Assembly: GCA_028288765.1 (NCBI GenBank)
Contig: JAQGHQ010000342.1
Span: 50,298 to 114,297, forward strand
Direction of reading: 5' to 3'
From: Gemmataceae bacterium
Lineage (GTDB): Bacteria; Planctomycetota; Planctomycetia; Gemmatales; Gemmataceae
DNA length: 64,000 nt
In this document: piece by piece, positions 1-8,547 of the stretch
Numbering within the stretch: the stretch's first letter is position 1
Layout of the letters: the number at the start of each line of letters is the position of its first letter
Program-made: the position numbers and the translations under genes
Notes under the pieces: generated by a model
Databases searched by the model: none
Told to the model about the DNA's origin: nothing
Seen by the model: the letters and a program-made list of their open reading frames with translations, nothing else

Positions 1-3000
1 GTCGAGAGATACGCACCGATCACCGCCTGGTACGCCGCCACGCGGTCCCTGGTGGGGGTCGCGCCGAGCCCGTTCTGCCGGAGGCCGACTTCGAGTACCC
101 GCCCGACCTCCTGTTCCATCCCGGGCGGGGTTCGGATCAGGAATACCCGGTACCCATCCTGCTTCGGGAACAGCTTGACGAAGTTCTCATCGGACATGAT
201 GAGCTCGCTCTGGAAGGGACTATCCACGAGCGTCCCGACGATGCGGAGGGTGACCTCGTTCCCCGCGTCGTCCGGCATCTTGACCTCGCCGCCGACACCG
301 GTCTTGAGCATCCAGACGGCGGTATTGTTCTCGGCGAACACCGGGACGGCCCCGTTCGGCGCCGGCTTCTTCAGGAGCAGCCAGGGGTTCGCCTTCTCCT
401 CCGGGGTAGCCGCCTCGGTTTCGTAGAACTTGAAGCCGCCCCGGTTCACGAGCGAATCGGGGACGCCGAGGATGCGTGGGCGGGACGCCTGGAACAGGTT
501 CAGACAGCTGGCGTCGTCCCCGGCGCGGAGGCGGAGCGGGAATACGTTCGGTGTTCCGTCCGGGGCGGGTTTGAGGGCGTCGAGTTCGGCCATCGCCCGC
601 ACGTACCGCGGGTCGGTCGTCGTGCGGCCGTAGGCCCGGACGAGCCGATCGTCCAGGTCACCGCGCCCGGGGCCCGAGTCGAAGGACTGGAAGATCGGGA
701 CGTCGGCCTCGGCGATGAGGTTGAAGCCGCCGCTCCCGCCGTTGATGTCGAGGAACTCGCGGCCGGGCTCGCGGCGGAAGCTCTCGACGGCGACGAGCAG
801 GAACGCCGCCGCGGCGAGGAGGGCCGTGGTGAGCAGGCTGCGGGATGGGTTTCGGGCGGCGTTCCTGGTGCCGAGCTGGCCGAGCGCGGGGAGCCCGCGG
901 CCGTTCACCTCCGCATGCCGGGACCGCTTCATCCATACCCACATGGCCGCCAGACCGGCGGTGAGAAGCAAGGCTCCGCCGCCGAAGAAGGTCATCGCGC
1001 GGTAGTCGGGATTGTCGATGAACCGTCCCGCGACGATCAGACCCAGCCCGAGCGGCAGCGATACCAGGATCACCAGTCTGCCGTACCGAGAACCGCGCTC
1101 CAGGGTGGCCAAGGGGAGGACGGTTTCGCCCCGCAGCAGTGACGGCGGCGCCACCTTGACCAGCCCACGGACGCTCAGCCACAGCGCCCCGAGCGCCATG
1201 ACCACCGCGAGCCCGAACCCGATCCCGAAGCTGGCCGCGGTGGCATGCGGCTTCAGGAACGTGCCGACCTCGCGGTCCGGCCAGAGATCGAGGAGCACCC
1301 GCAGGAGGAGGCGGTTGTACTCGACCGCGGCGAGCAACCCGACGGCCGCGCCGATCGCCGCCAGGATCAATCCTTCCACCAGAGCGAGCCGGCGGACGTG
1401 CCGGACGGCGTACCCGGTCGCGAGCAGGAGCCCGACCTCCTTCGCCCGGCGGTCGAGAGAGAGACGGAACAGCAGCCCGACGAGCATGAGAGCGGCCGCG
1501 ATCAGGAACAGGCTGAACCCCAGGAACAGCCCGCCGAAGTCGGTGCCCCCCCGGCTCGCCGAGAGAAGGCGATCGCGGATCGGGTCGAAGATTAGCCCCG
1601 CCGCGGAGGGGTCGAGGTGGTTGAGGATCACGGGCTTTAATCGCTCGGCGGTCTGGGACGGCGTCTCGCCCGCGGCCGGTGCCACCCGGATCGAGGTGGC
1701 CGACCCGTACCGGCTGCCGAACAGCTTCCCCCCGGTCGACAAGTTCACGTAAGCCTTCGGCGTTCCGCGGTACTTCTTCCAGTACGCCTCGTGGATGTCG
1801 CCCGGCTTGATCTTCTCCTTGATCCTGGCGTTGGTGAGCTGGGGCGGACGGTCCCAGTTGAAGATGTTCGCGTTCTCGTCGGTGATCCCCTTCACGGGCG
1901 GCGTGAGGTCGCGGTCGTCCGCGGCGCCGGTCATGGCCACATACCCGCGGAGAGTCAGGGTAACGGTTTCGACTTTCCCCTCGCCCTCGATCTCCGGGTG
2001 GAAGTACGTGATCTTCAATTCCGTCCCGGGGGGCAGCCCGCGGAGCGGCGATTCGGGCCAGTCCGCGAGAACGATCTCGCCGTCTTTAAGCTCGGATACC
2101 CCTGGGGGCAAGAACGGGCCGAGCGGCGGAGCTGCCGACGGGTTGAGCGCGGCGACGACCGAGTAGGGGATCTCGGCCGATCCGTGGCTGATCGAGTTCA
2201 CCAGGTAGACCAGCGTTCGCTCCGACCGGAGTCCGAGGTCGGCAGCTGCGCGCTCTACGGCCTTCGCGGTCGTGCCGTCCATGAGGAGCGATTCGGGTTC
2301 GACCGCGACGTACTTGCCTCGCGGCTTCGGGACTCGCACGCGGATGCCGTAGTCGTCCAGGGTCAGGTGCGACTTGAGCGCGGCGTTCAGTTCGGCGACC
2401 GGAGCAGCGGAGGAGAGAAGCGCGTTCGCCTTCGTTGGCGGGCGGGGGCGGGCGTTCGGGTCGTCTTCGAGGCTTTCGGAAAGTGCCTTCAGCGGGACAT
2501 ACACGTTGAGCGGCGCGGCCGGGTTCGGGGTCAGGTTGAAGTCATTCGCCGATGACTCCGGGGGGAGGATGGCGGCCACCGTGAGCGTGACGCCGGAGGT
2601 CACGTCGTTGAGCGACCGCTTGGCCAGGAGAGTTGCCCGGGGGAGGTCCGAGAAGGTTTGAAGGCCGAGCCGGACCCGGTCGCCGGCCTTCACCCCGAGC
2701 CGGTCCGCGACCCGGGCCGAGAGGACGGCCGATCGCGGGTCGGCGTTCCAGTCGACCGCCGCGGGGTCGACCCCGGCCGGCTTGAACCGGTCGTCGACCC
2801 CGAGGACGGTCACGCGGCCGATCGCCGGGGCGTCCGCGTCGTCCCCGGGCGTGACCTTTTCGATCGACCCTTGTTGAAGGAGAACTGGCGCGGTCTTTCC
2901 CGGCATCCCGTCGGCGACCGCGGCCCGGACGGGGCGGGGGAAGATGGCCGCCGCATCAATGCCCGCGAGCTGGCGCTCGGCGCGTTCACGAAGACTTCCC

Positions 3001-3132
3001 CGGAGCGAGTCACCGACCAACAGAGCACCGGTGAGGACGGCCGCCCCGACGGCCACCCCGAGCAGGACGGCGAGGTTGCCGCGCCAGTGGTAGAGAAGGT
3101 TCCGGCTGAGGAGGCGGGGAAATGTGAGCATG
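1..3132 (-). CDS. FtsX/MacB-type ABC transporter permease (C-terminus outside the window)
   Basis: The reverse strand is open from the ATG at 3132 to the window edge, 1044 codons without a stop. The N-terminus has a basic stretch and a membrane segment (residues about 18-40), then a long periplasm-like domain rich in short strands. A cluster of hydrophobic helices (about residues 530-720) starts near GGLFLGFSLFLIAAALMLVG and is followed by an RNAARNPSRSLLTTALLA motif (about 750) typical of FtsX-like permeases. The ATPase gene lies 41 bases upstream on the same strand, so the two should form one exporter. The family includes LolCDE and MacB-like transporters acting on lipoproteins, lipids or peptides. 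The substrate cannot be read from sequence. The length, over 1000 residues, is longer than a single LolC/MacB permease and fits the large two-FtsX-domain type. The stop codon is not in view. Confidence 0.85.
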
Positions 3133-3173
3133 AGTGTCCGGGCGGGAGGGGCGGGAGCACAGCGCCCCCTGGA

Positions 3174-3851
3174 TCAAGCGATCGGCACCAGCATGCCGTC
3201 GTTCATCTCCATCCGGCGGGGCAGGAGCCGGCCGAGTTCGGCGCTGTGGGTCACCACCACCAGGATCGTGTTCTCCTGGCGGTGAAGGTCGAGCAGGAGC
3301 GCGCCGACGGACTGCGCGTTTTTCCGGTCCAGGTTTCCCGTCGGCTCGTCGGCGAGCAGGAGCACCGGCTTCAGTACGAGCGCCCGGGCCACGGCCACCC
3401 GCTGTCGCTCCCCGCCGGAGAGTTCCGCCGGGCGGTGGTCGAGCCGGTTGCCGAGCCCGACGCGGTCGAGCAGCTGGCGGGCGTAGGCTTCCGTCTCCGC
3501 CGGCTTCGTCGAGGTATTCACGAGCGTCGGGATGAGCACGTTTTCCAACACGGAGCACTGGGGGAGCAGGTGATGGTCCTGAAAGACGAACCCGATCCGC
3601 CGGTTGCGGAAGGCGGCGAGGTCTGCCTCGGCAAGCGTGAACGGGTTGGTGCCTTCGAGCGTGACGGTCCCCCCGGTCGGGTGGTCGAGCGTGCCGAGGA
3701 TGTGCAGGAGCGTACTTTTCCCAGACCCGGACGGCCCCATCACCGCCAGGGCATCACCCCGGTTCAGGGTCAGGTTGACCGCACGGAGAACCGACAGCGG
3801 TCCCGAGCGGGTCGCGTATTCCTTCGAGAGGTTATGGGCTTCCAGGGACAT
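3174..3851 (-). CDS. ABC transporter ATP-binding protein (LolD/MacB-like)
   Basis: This 225-residue ATPase powers the adjacent permease at the cytoplasmic face. Walker A GPSGSGKS is at residues 39-46, the Q-loop region [10 protein letters not shown] follows, the signature LSGGERQR is near 142, and Walker [14 protein letters not shown] is just downstream with a switch His in VVVTHSAEL. The short length and the EPTGNLD Walker B extension are typical of the LolD/FtsE/MacB subgroup. It starts 41 bases upstream of the permease gene on the same strand, so co-transcription is likely. The exported substrate is not known. Confidence 0.9.
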   Translation of the reverse strand: MSLEAHNLSKEYATRSGPLSVLRAVNLTLNRGDALAVMGPSGSGKSTLLHILGTLDHPTGGTVTLEGTNPFTLAEADLAAFRNRRIGFVFQDHHLLPQCSVLENVLIPTLVNTSTKPAETEAYARQLLDRVGLGNRLDHRPAELSGGERQRVAVARALVLKPVLLLADEPTGNLDRKNAQSVGALLLDLHRQENTILVVVTHSAELGRLLPRRMEMNDGMLVPIA

Positions 3852-4595
3852 TGGATCGCTGAGGGGCGGGGCCGTCGCGGCCCGGGAAGATGGAAACTTG
3901 GGAACCGCCTGGGCGAGGGCGATCAGAGAAACTCACTGCTTGAATTACTCCCGCGGCGGCGTGTCAGCAAGGGAGTCAAACGCAGTTGGTTAAGAGTTAC
4001 GCAGTTGCCCTACCAAGGTCGATTTTGCCGGAAGCTGGATAGGTTCGAGCAAGATGGGTAAGGATCAACTTTACCCAAACCTCCAGAAAACGAACAACTG
4101 CTTAACTCCTATTGGTGTCTATATGAAATAATATTTCATGTTAGACCAAATGCTCCGGAAATCCGATAAGTCATGGCCGCAACTTCACCCGACAGGTGTG
4201 TATGGCGTCTGTTAGACGCTGCGAAGACTGGGAAAGGCTGGATGTCTGCGTGACTTGGGCGGCGTTTCGCTTCGACAACAGGGAATAGGGACGAATCCGG
4301 CACCAGACCTTGGCACGGGCAACAGTTCCGAGGTAAGGTATTCTTTTCCCCGTCCGGTCGAAAGGCTTATCATCTTGCGATCAATCTCAATACTGGACAC
4401 CGAACCAATCAATCCCGATCGCGAACCCCGGGGATTCACTCGTCCGGGCCGGTGACGCCGTCGGTGTCCGGTGCATTCTTCTCTCTCTCATGTTCGTCGG
4501 ACCGCGGTGGTTCTTCCGCCGGGGGGTGGTTGTTCGGATTGTCGTCCGTGCCCGTATCGCCTTGAGCCCCGCCGTCTACCTTTCGGGTTTTCCCT
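3852..4595. other. Intergenic region between divergent ABC operon and desaturase
   Basis: About 740 bases without a convincing gene. The short ORFs here have no family resemblance. The central part (about 4030-4160) is clearly more AT-rich than the surroundings and carries a perfect palindrome (separate entry). Promoters for both divergent transcription units are expected here, but no clear -35/-10 pair was identified. Confidence 0.5.
4123..4139. promoter_or_regulatory. AT-rich perfect palindrome, possible operator
   Basis: ATGAAAT (4123-4129), spacer AAT, ATTTCAT (4133-4139) form a perfect 7-base inverted repeat in an AT-rich patch between divergent genes. The geometry suits a dimeric regulator, but no regulator gene is adjacent, so the role is inferred only from symmetry and location. 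Confidence 0.3.
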
Positions 4596-5510
4596 ATGCA
4601 CATGATTTCGCCGGCCCCCGGGGCAATGGCCGCCACCGTCGTACTACCCCCCCGCCGCCCCGGGTGGTACCGCGCGGCCCGCGTCTCGTTCGCTCTCCTT
4701 CCGCTCCTCTCCGTTCATCTCGCGCTCGCCGCGATCCCGTTCGTCCCGCTCACGCTGGGCGGGGTGGTGTTGCTCTTCGTGATGACACGGGTGAGCGGGG
4801 TTGGGATCACGGTCGGGTTCCACCGGGGGCTTTCCCACCACGCTTACAAAACGTCTCGTTGGTTCCAGTTCCTCCTTTCATTCGCCGGCTGCACGGCTTT
4901 CCAACGGGGCCCGCTCTGGTGGGCCCTGTTCCACCGGATCCATCACCAGCACTCGGACACCGAGGGCGATGTACACTCCCCGGTCGTGAAGGGGTTCTGG
5001 TACAGTCACTGCGGGTGGCTTTTCACCCGCTACATGCTGGAGCCCGACTTCCGTATGGTCCGGGACCTCACGAAGCACCCGGAACTGGTCTGGCTGGATC
5101 GCCTGTGGATGGTGCCCGGAATGCTCGTGGCCGCCGGCGTCTATCTGGCCGGCGGGTGGAGCTGGCTGATTTACGGGTACTGCCTGTCAACGGTCATGGT
5201 GTTCCAGGTCACGTTCGCGGTGAACTCGATCGGCCACCTGTTCGGGTCGCAGCGGTACGCGACCGGGGAAGGGAGCCGGAACAACTGGGTTCTCGGCATT
5301 CTGGGAATGGGGGACGGGTGGCACAACAACCACCACCGGGTGCCGACGTCGGCCAGGCACGGGTTCGCGTGGTACGAGGTCGATGTCGCCTACCGGTTCA
5401 TCTGCCTGTTCCGCCGTCTCGGGCTAGTCTGGGGCGTGCGGGTTCCACCCGCCGAGGTGATGGCCGTTGCGACCGGGAAGCACCCGACCCCCGCACCGGT
5501 TGCGGGCTGA
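4596..5510 (+). CDS. Membrane fatty acid desaturase (acyl-CoA delta-9 type)
   Basis: This 304-residue integral membrane di-iron desaturase introduces a cis double bond into acyl chains, probably acyl-CoA. All three histidine boxes are visible: HRGLSHH near residue 75, HRIHHQH near 113 and HNNHH near 243. Hydrophobic segments lie between them, and the length is typical of the bacterial delta-9 family. The start is uncertain because ATG codons occur at residues 1, 3 and 11; no strong Shine-Dalgarno sequence decides. It lies convergent to the prenyltransferase-repeat gene, with 29 bases between the stops. Its role is probably membrane fluidity or production of unsaturated acyl chains; co-regulation with the lipid-like operon next door cannot be shown. 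Confidence 0.88.
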   Translation: MHMISPAPGAMAATVVLPPRRPGWYRAARVSFALLPLLSVHLALAAIPFVPLTLGGVVLLFVMTRVSGVGITVGFHRGLSHHAYKTSRWFQFLLSFAGCTAFQRGPLWWALFHRIHHQHSDTEGDVHSPVVKGFWYSHCGWLFTRYMLEPDFRMVRDLTKHPELVWLDRLWMVPGMLVAAGVYLAGGWSWLIYGYCLSTVMVFQVTFAVNSIGHLFGSQRYATGEGSRNNWVLGILGMGDGWHNNHHRVPTSARHGFAWYEVDVAYRFICLFRRLGLVWGVRVPPAEVMAVATGKHPTPAPVAG

Positions 5511-5539
5511 CCCGAGGGCGGGATGGTCCGCGGCTTCGC

Positions 5540-6484
5540 TCACAGGTCGAGCTTCACCGCGGCCAGCGCCAGGGTCCCGAGCCCGTAAAACGTGTACTCG
5601 ACATCGACCTGCTCGTCCCAGAGCCCGCCGCGGAACCCGCCGGTCGGCTGCTCGCACGATTCGGCGTAGTCGCGGATCGCCGGCCAGTCGAGCTTGTCCG
5701 CCGCCCCGATCTGTGCGAGCGTCCAGCTCCCGGTGAACGTCGAGAGCAGGTCGGCGGCCGGGATCCGGTCGTTCGCCCGCAGCCCCCCCTCGAACGGTGA
5801 GGGTAGGGCGGCGAGGAAGGTCGCGACCGCGGTTCGCGCACCGTCGTCGAGAGCGCCGAGGATCTGGAGCAGACCGATCCCCGCGGCCGTCGGGTTCGTC
5901 CCGCTCCGCTTCATTGCCGAGATTTCGACGTACCCCCCGTCGTCCCGCCGCCGCGACTTCACGAACGCGATCATCCGGTCGGGCTGCGGGATCGGCCGGT
6001 CGAGCAGCTGGAGACAGAGGGCGACGAGAAACGCGGTGTACGTGCTGCCATGCGGCGCGCCCGGCGTCTTCCCATACCCGCCGTCCGGGGTGCGGAACGA
6101 TTCCAGCGTCGCGGCCACCCGGTCGCGCCAGTCCGGGGGGGCGTCGGCCAGGACGTCCGGCCCGCCCCCGAGTGGGACGAGGTAACAGCTCACGACCAGC
6201 GAGAAGAAGTCCACCACCCCCGCCGAGCCCGTCATCCGGTCACGTAAAAACCCGGCCGTCCGCGTGCAGAGGTCGGGATTCAGGGCCTGAAGCACGGCCA
6301 GCGACCGCAGGGCGAAGCCGGTGTAATACACGTCCGACCCGCCCTCGCGCCCCGAAAACCCGCCGTCGGGGTTCTGGCACGCGAGCAGGTACGTCGCGTG
6401 CCGCTCGCGGACGTAGTCCGGCAGCTTCTCGACCCCGTCGAGCAGCTGGGTGGTCAGGCGCGTCAGGTAGGGCTCGGCGTCCAT
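5540..6484 (-). CDS. Prenyltransferase/squalene-oxidase repeat protein
   Basis: The 314-residue product begins MDAEPYLTRL. A longer upstream reading frame exists, but it overlaps the thioesterase gene, whose TGA shares one base with this ATG (TGATG), which implies translational coupling. The sequence is made of alpha/alpha-barrel repeats with QNPDGGFSG, RTPDGGYG, RRDDGGYV and CEQPTGGFRGG motifs and ends in VDVEYTFYGLGTLAL. This is the pattern of protein-prenyltransferase beta subunits and terpene cyclases. The DxC...H zinc ligands of farnesyl/geranylgeranyl transferases are not apparent, nor is the DxDD of squalene-hopene cyclase, so neither activity can be assigned. It is the last gene of a three-gene operon with a thioesterase and a GT4 glycosyltransferase. 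Confidence 0.82.
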   Translation of the reverse strand: MDAEPYLTRLTTQLLDGVEKLPDYVRERHATYLLACQNPDGGFSGREGGSDVYYTGFALRSLAVLQALNPDLCTRTAGFLRDRMTGSAGVVDFFSLVVSCYLVPLGGGPDVLADAPPDWRDRVAATLESFRTPDGGYGKTPGAPHGSTYTAFLVALCLQLLDRPIPQPDRMIAFVKSRRRDDGGYVEISAMKRSGTNPTAAGIGLLQILGALDDGARTAVATFLAALPSPFEGGLRANDRIPAADLLSTFTGSWTLAQIGAADKLDWPAIRDYAESCEQPTGGFRGGLWDEQVDVEYTFYGLGTLALAAVKLDL

Positions 6485-6900
6485 CAGGCGACCTGCTCCT
6501 CGAGCTTCGCCCGGAACTCGGCGGGGATCTCGGTCGATTCGAACTGGTGCGCCGCCGTCGTTCGGCACAGGACGGTGGTGATGCGGCCGGTGGCCACCGG
6601 GTCGCCGTGCTGGTTGCCGAAGTCGAACCGGTAGGTGACCGACTTCGTCCCGAGGCGTTCGACCACGACCGCGATCGTCAGCACGTCCTCGAACCGGGCC
6701 GGCCGCGTGAAGTCGCACGACACCGACACGCGGGGGAACCCCCACTTCACCCCGTCGGTCCACCAGCTGACCGACATGCCCAGCGAGTGCAGGAAGTCCG
6801 TCTCAGCCACTTCCATGAACCGGAAGAAGTTCGAGAAGTGCATGATCCCGGCCATGTCGGTATCGCCAAACTCGACCCGCCGGGTGGTGGTAAAAGGCAT
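6484..6900 (-). CDS. Hotdog-fold acyl-CoA thioesterase (4HBT/YbgC-like)
   Basis: This 138-residue protein has the 4HBT signature EFGDTDMAGIMHFSNFFRFM (residues 10-29), with the conserved Asp followed by AGIMHF. The family hydrolyses acyl-CoA or aryl-CoA thioesters in the cytoplasm; the substrate cannot be told. It sits 48 bases after the glycosyltransferase gene, and its stop overlaps the start of the prenyltransferase-repeat gene by one base, so it is the middle gene of a tight operon. A second, divergent hotdog thioesterase is at 35492-35923. Confidence 0.85.
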   Translation of the reverse strand: MPFTTTRRVEFGDTDMAGIMHFSNFFRFMEVAETDFLHSLGMSVSWWTDGVKWGFPRVSVSCDFTRPARFEDVLTIAVVVERLGTKSVTYRFDFGNQHGDPVATGRITTVLCRTTAAHQFESTEIPAEFRAKLEEQVA

Positions 6901-6948
6901 GGGGTGCGGGCTCTCGGACGGTTACGGCCGAAGGGCCGCGCTTCGGAG

Positions 6949-8274
6949 TCAGGATACGACCGGGGGGGCCGGCAGGAGAGAGCGGGGTTTCACGAACGAT
7001 TCCAGCACCGCGACCGTTTCCCGCGCCATCACGTCCGCCGTGAACCGTTCCCGGACGGCCGCGGCGCCCGCCCGGCCGGCCCGCTCGCGGAAGTCGTGAT
7101 CCTCCAACATTTGCCGCAACCCGGCGGCCAGGGCCGTCGGGTCGTCCGGGGGGACGAGCAGCCCGGCCCCGGTCGACTCGATCAGCTCCGGGAACGCGCC
7201 GTGCCGGGGTTTTACCACCGGGACCCCGTTCGCCCAGGCTTCCAGGACGTAGAGCCCCTTTGGTTCCTTGTACGTCGTCGGTACCGCGAGGACGTCGATC
7301 GACTGAAAGAACCGAACCTTGTCGGCGTGGCCGGGGCTTTCGACGTACTCGAACTCGTCGGCCAGGCCGGCCATCTTCAGCTTCGCCCGCTGATCCTCGA
7401 AGAAGGGGCGGTTGTTCTCGCCGAGCCACCCGGACGCCCGGAGTCGACACGCCGGGGCGTCCGGCATCTTCCGGAGTTCGATGAACGCATCGACCACATT
7501 CTGAAACCCCTTCTCGGGGCAAATCCGCGCGAAATACCCGATCACCAGAGGGGTTCCCCGTCTCACCGCCCGATCGCCGCCGTGGCCGGCGAGGTTCAAC
7601 CCGGGGTAAACGACGTGCATCTTCTCCCGCGGCACCCCCAGGTAGCCGGCCATGTAATCGGCGTAGTATCGGCTCGTGCAAATGTACCCGTCCACCGCCG
7701 TGCCGTTCTTGCGGATCAGCTCCGCGGCCGTCCTCCGGTAGGTCTCCGGCAAGGCGTCCAGAAAGATGTCGTCGCCCTGGAGGGTGACGACGACGGGAAC
7801 ACCGAGCGCCCGCTTCACTTCCGGGATCACGCCGGAAAGCAGGGCGTTCGAGAACACGACCACCTCCGGCTTCACGTCAGACGCGAGCCACCGGATGAGC
7901 TTGGCGACTTCCTTCCGCTGCTTCCCGTCACGACCCTGGAGCATGGAGACGGTCATCTCGCCCATCTCGCTGTACTTCGTCCGCGCCGCGAACCGGCTGA
8001 CCCACCGGAGCAACCGGGGAACATCGAGCAACCGGTCGAACAGCCACGGGGTGTACCGGAAGAGCCGGGACTTTTGCTGGAGATAGACGTTGATTCCACC
8101 GAAGAACACGCGCCCCTCGCTGACGTCCGCCTCATCGGTCCGGATCGGGGTATACGTGGGGATCAGCAGGGCATCGTGGCCGAGTCGGCGGAGCGCGGCG
8201 ACGAGCGTGTTGTCCCGCATGCAGCTCCCGCAGTACATCCCAGCTGCTCCGGATGTAATGAACGCGATCCGCAT
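6949..8274 (-). CDS. Glycosyltransferase family 4
   Basis: This 441-residue GT-B enzyme has an N-terminal Rossmann-like start MRIAFITSGAAGMYCGSC and a C-terminal donor-binding half with IGYFARICPEKGFQNVVDAF, followed by the GT4 loop YKEPKGLYVLEAWANGVPVV carrying the catalytic-site Glu. It should transfer a sugar from a nucleotide donor, with retention, to a lipid, polysaccharide or small acceptor. Three cysteines close to the N-terminus are unusual for the family but have no assigned role. It is the first gene of the operon with the thioesterase and the prenyltransferase-repeat protein, and is divergent from the kinase gene. Confidence 0.88.
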   Translation of the reverse strand: MRIAFITSGAAGMYCGSCMRDNTLVAALRRLGHDALLIPTYTPIRTDEADVSEGRVFFGGINVYLQQKSRLFRYTPWLFDRLLDVPRLLRWVSRFAARTKYSEMGEMTVSMLQGRDGKQRKEVAKLIRWLASDVKPEVVVFSNALLSGVIPEVKRALGVPVVVTLQGDDIFLDALPETYRRTAAELIRKNGTAVDGYICTSRYYADYMAGYLGVPREKMHVVYPGLNLAGHGGDRAVRRGTPLVIGYFARICPEKGFQNVVDAFIELRKMPDAPACRLRASGWLGENNRPFFEDQRAKLKMAGLADEFEYVESPGHADKVRFFQSIDVLAVPTTYKEPKGLYVLEAWANGVPVVKPRHGAFPELIESTGAGLLVPPDDPTALAAGLRQMLEDHDFRERAGRAGAAAVRERFTADVMARETVAVLESFVKPRSLLPAPPVVS

Positions 8275-8547
8275 AACCCCTCATGCCAGGCCTGAAAAAC
8301 GACACCGGGTCTGAACCCCTGATCGTACCTGATCGCCGCAGTCGTACACCACTTGCGGCCGGAGGTGTTCTATCCCCCATTATGGCCGCCCCGACTGGTA
8401 TACCGTCTTTCGGGCTTCGGCTTTCCGGCATTCGTAGGCGGGGAACCGGGACATTTTCACGCCAGGCAGAAAGTGGCACGAAACTCCAAGCCCGTCGGCC
8501 CGGTGCGAACTATAGACTTGTGGTGAAGCCGGGTCCGACTCCTCCGG

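Noticed and set aside
2658..4061. Plus-strand ORF of 467 codons opposite the ABC genes
   Set aside because: It is antisense to the Walker A/B-containing ATPase and the permease, and has no recognisable motif.
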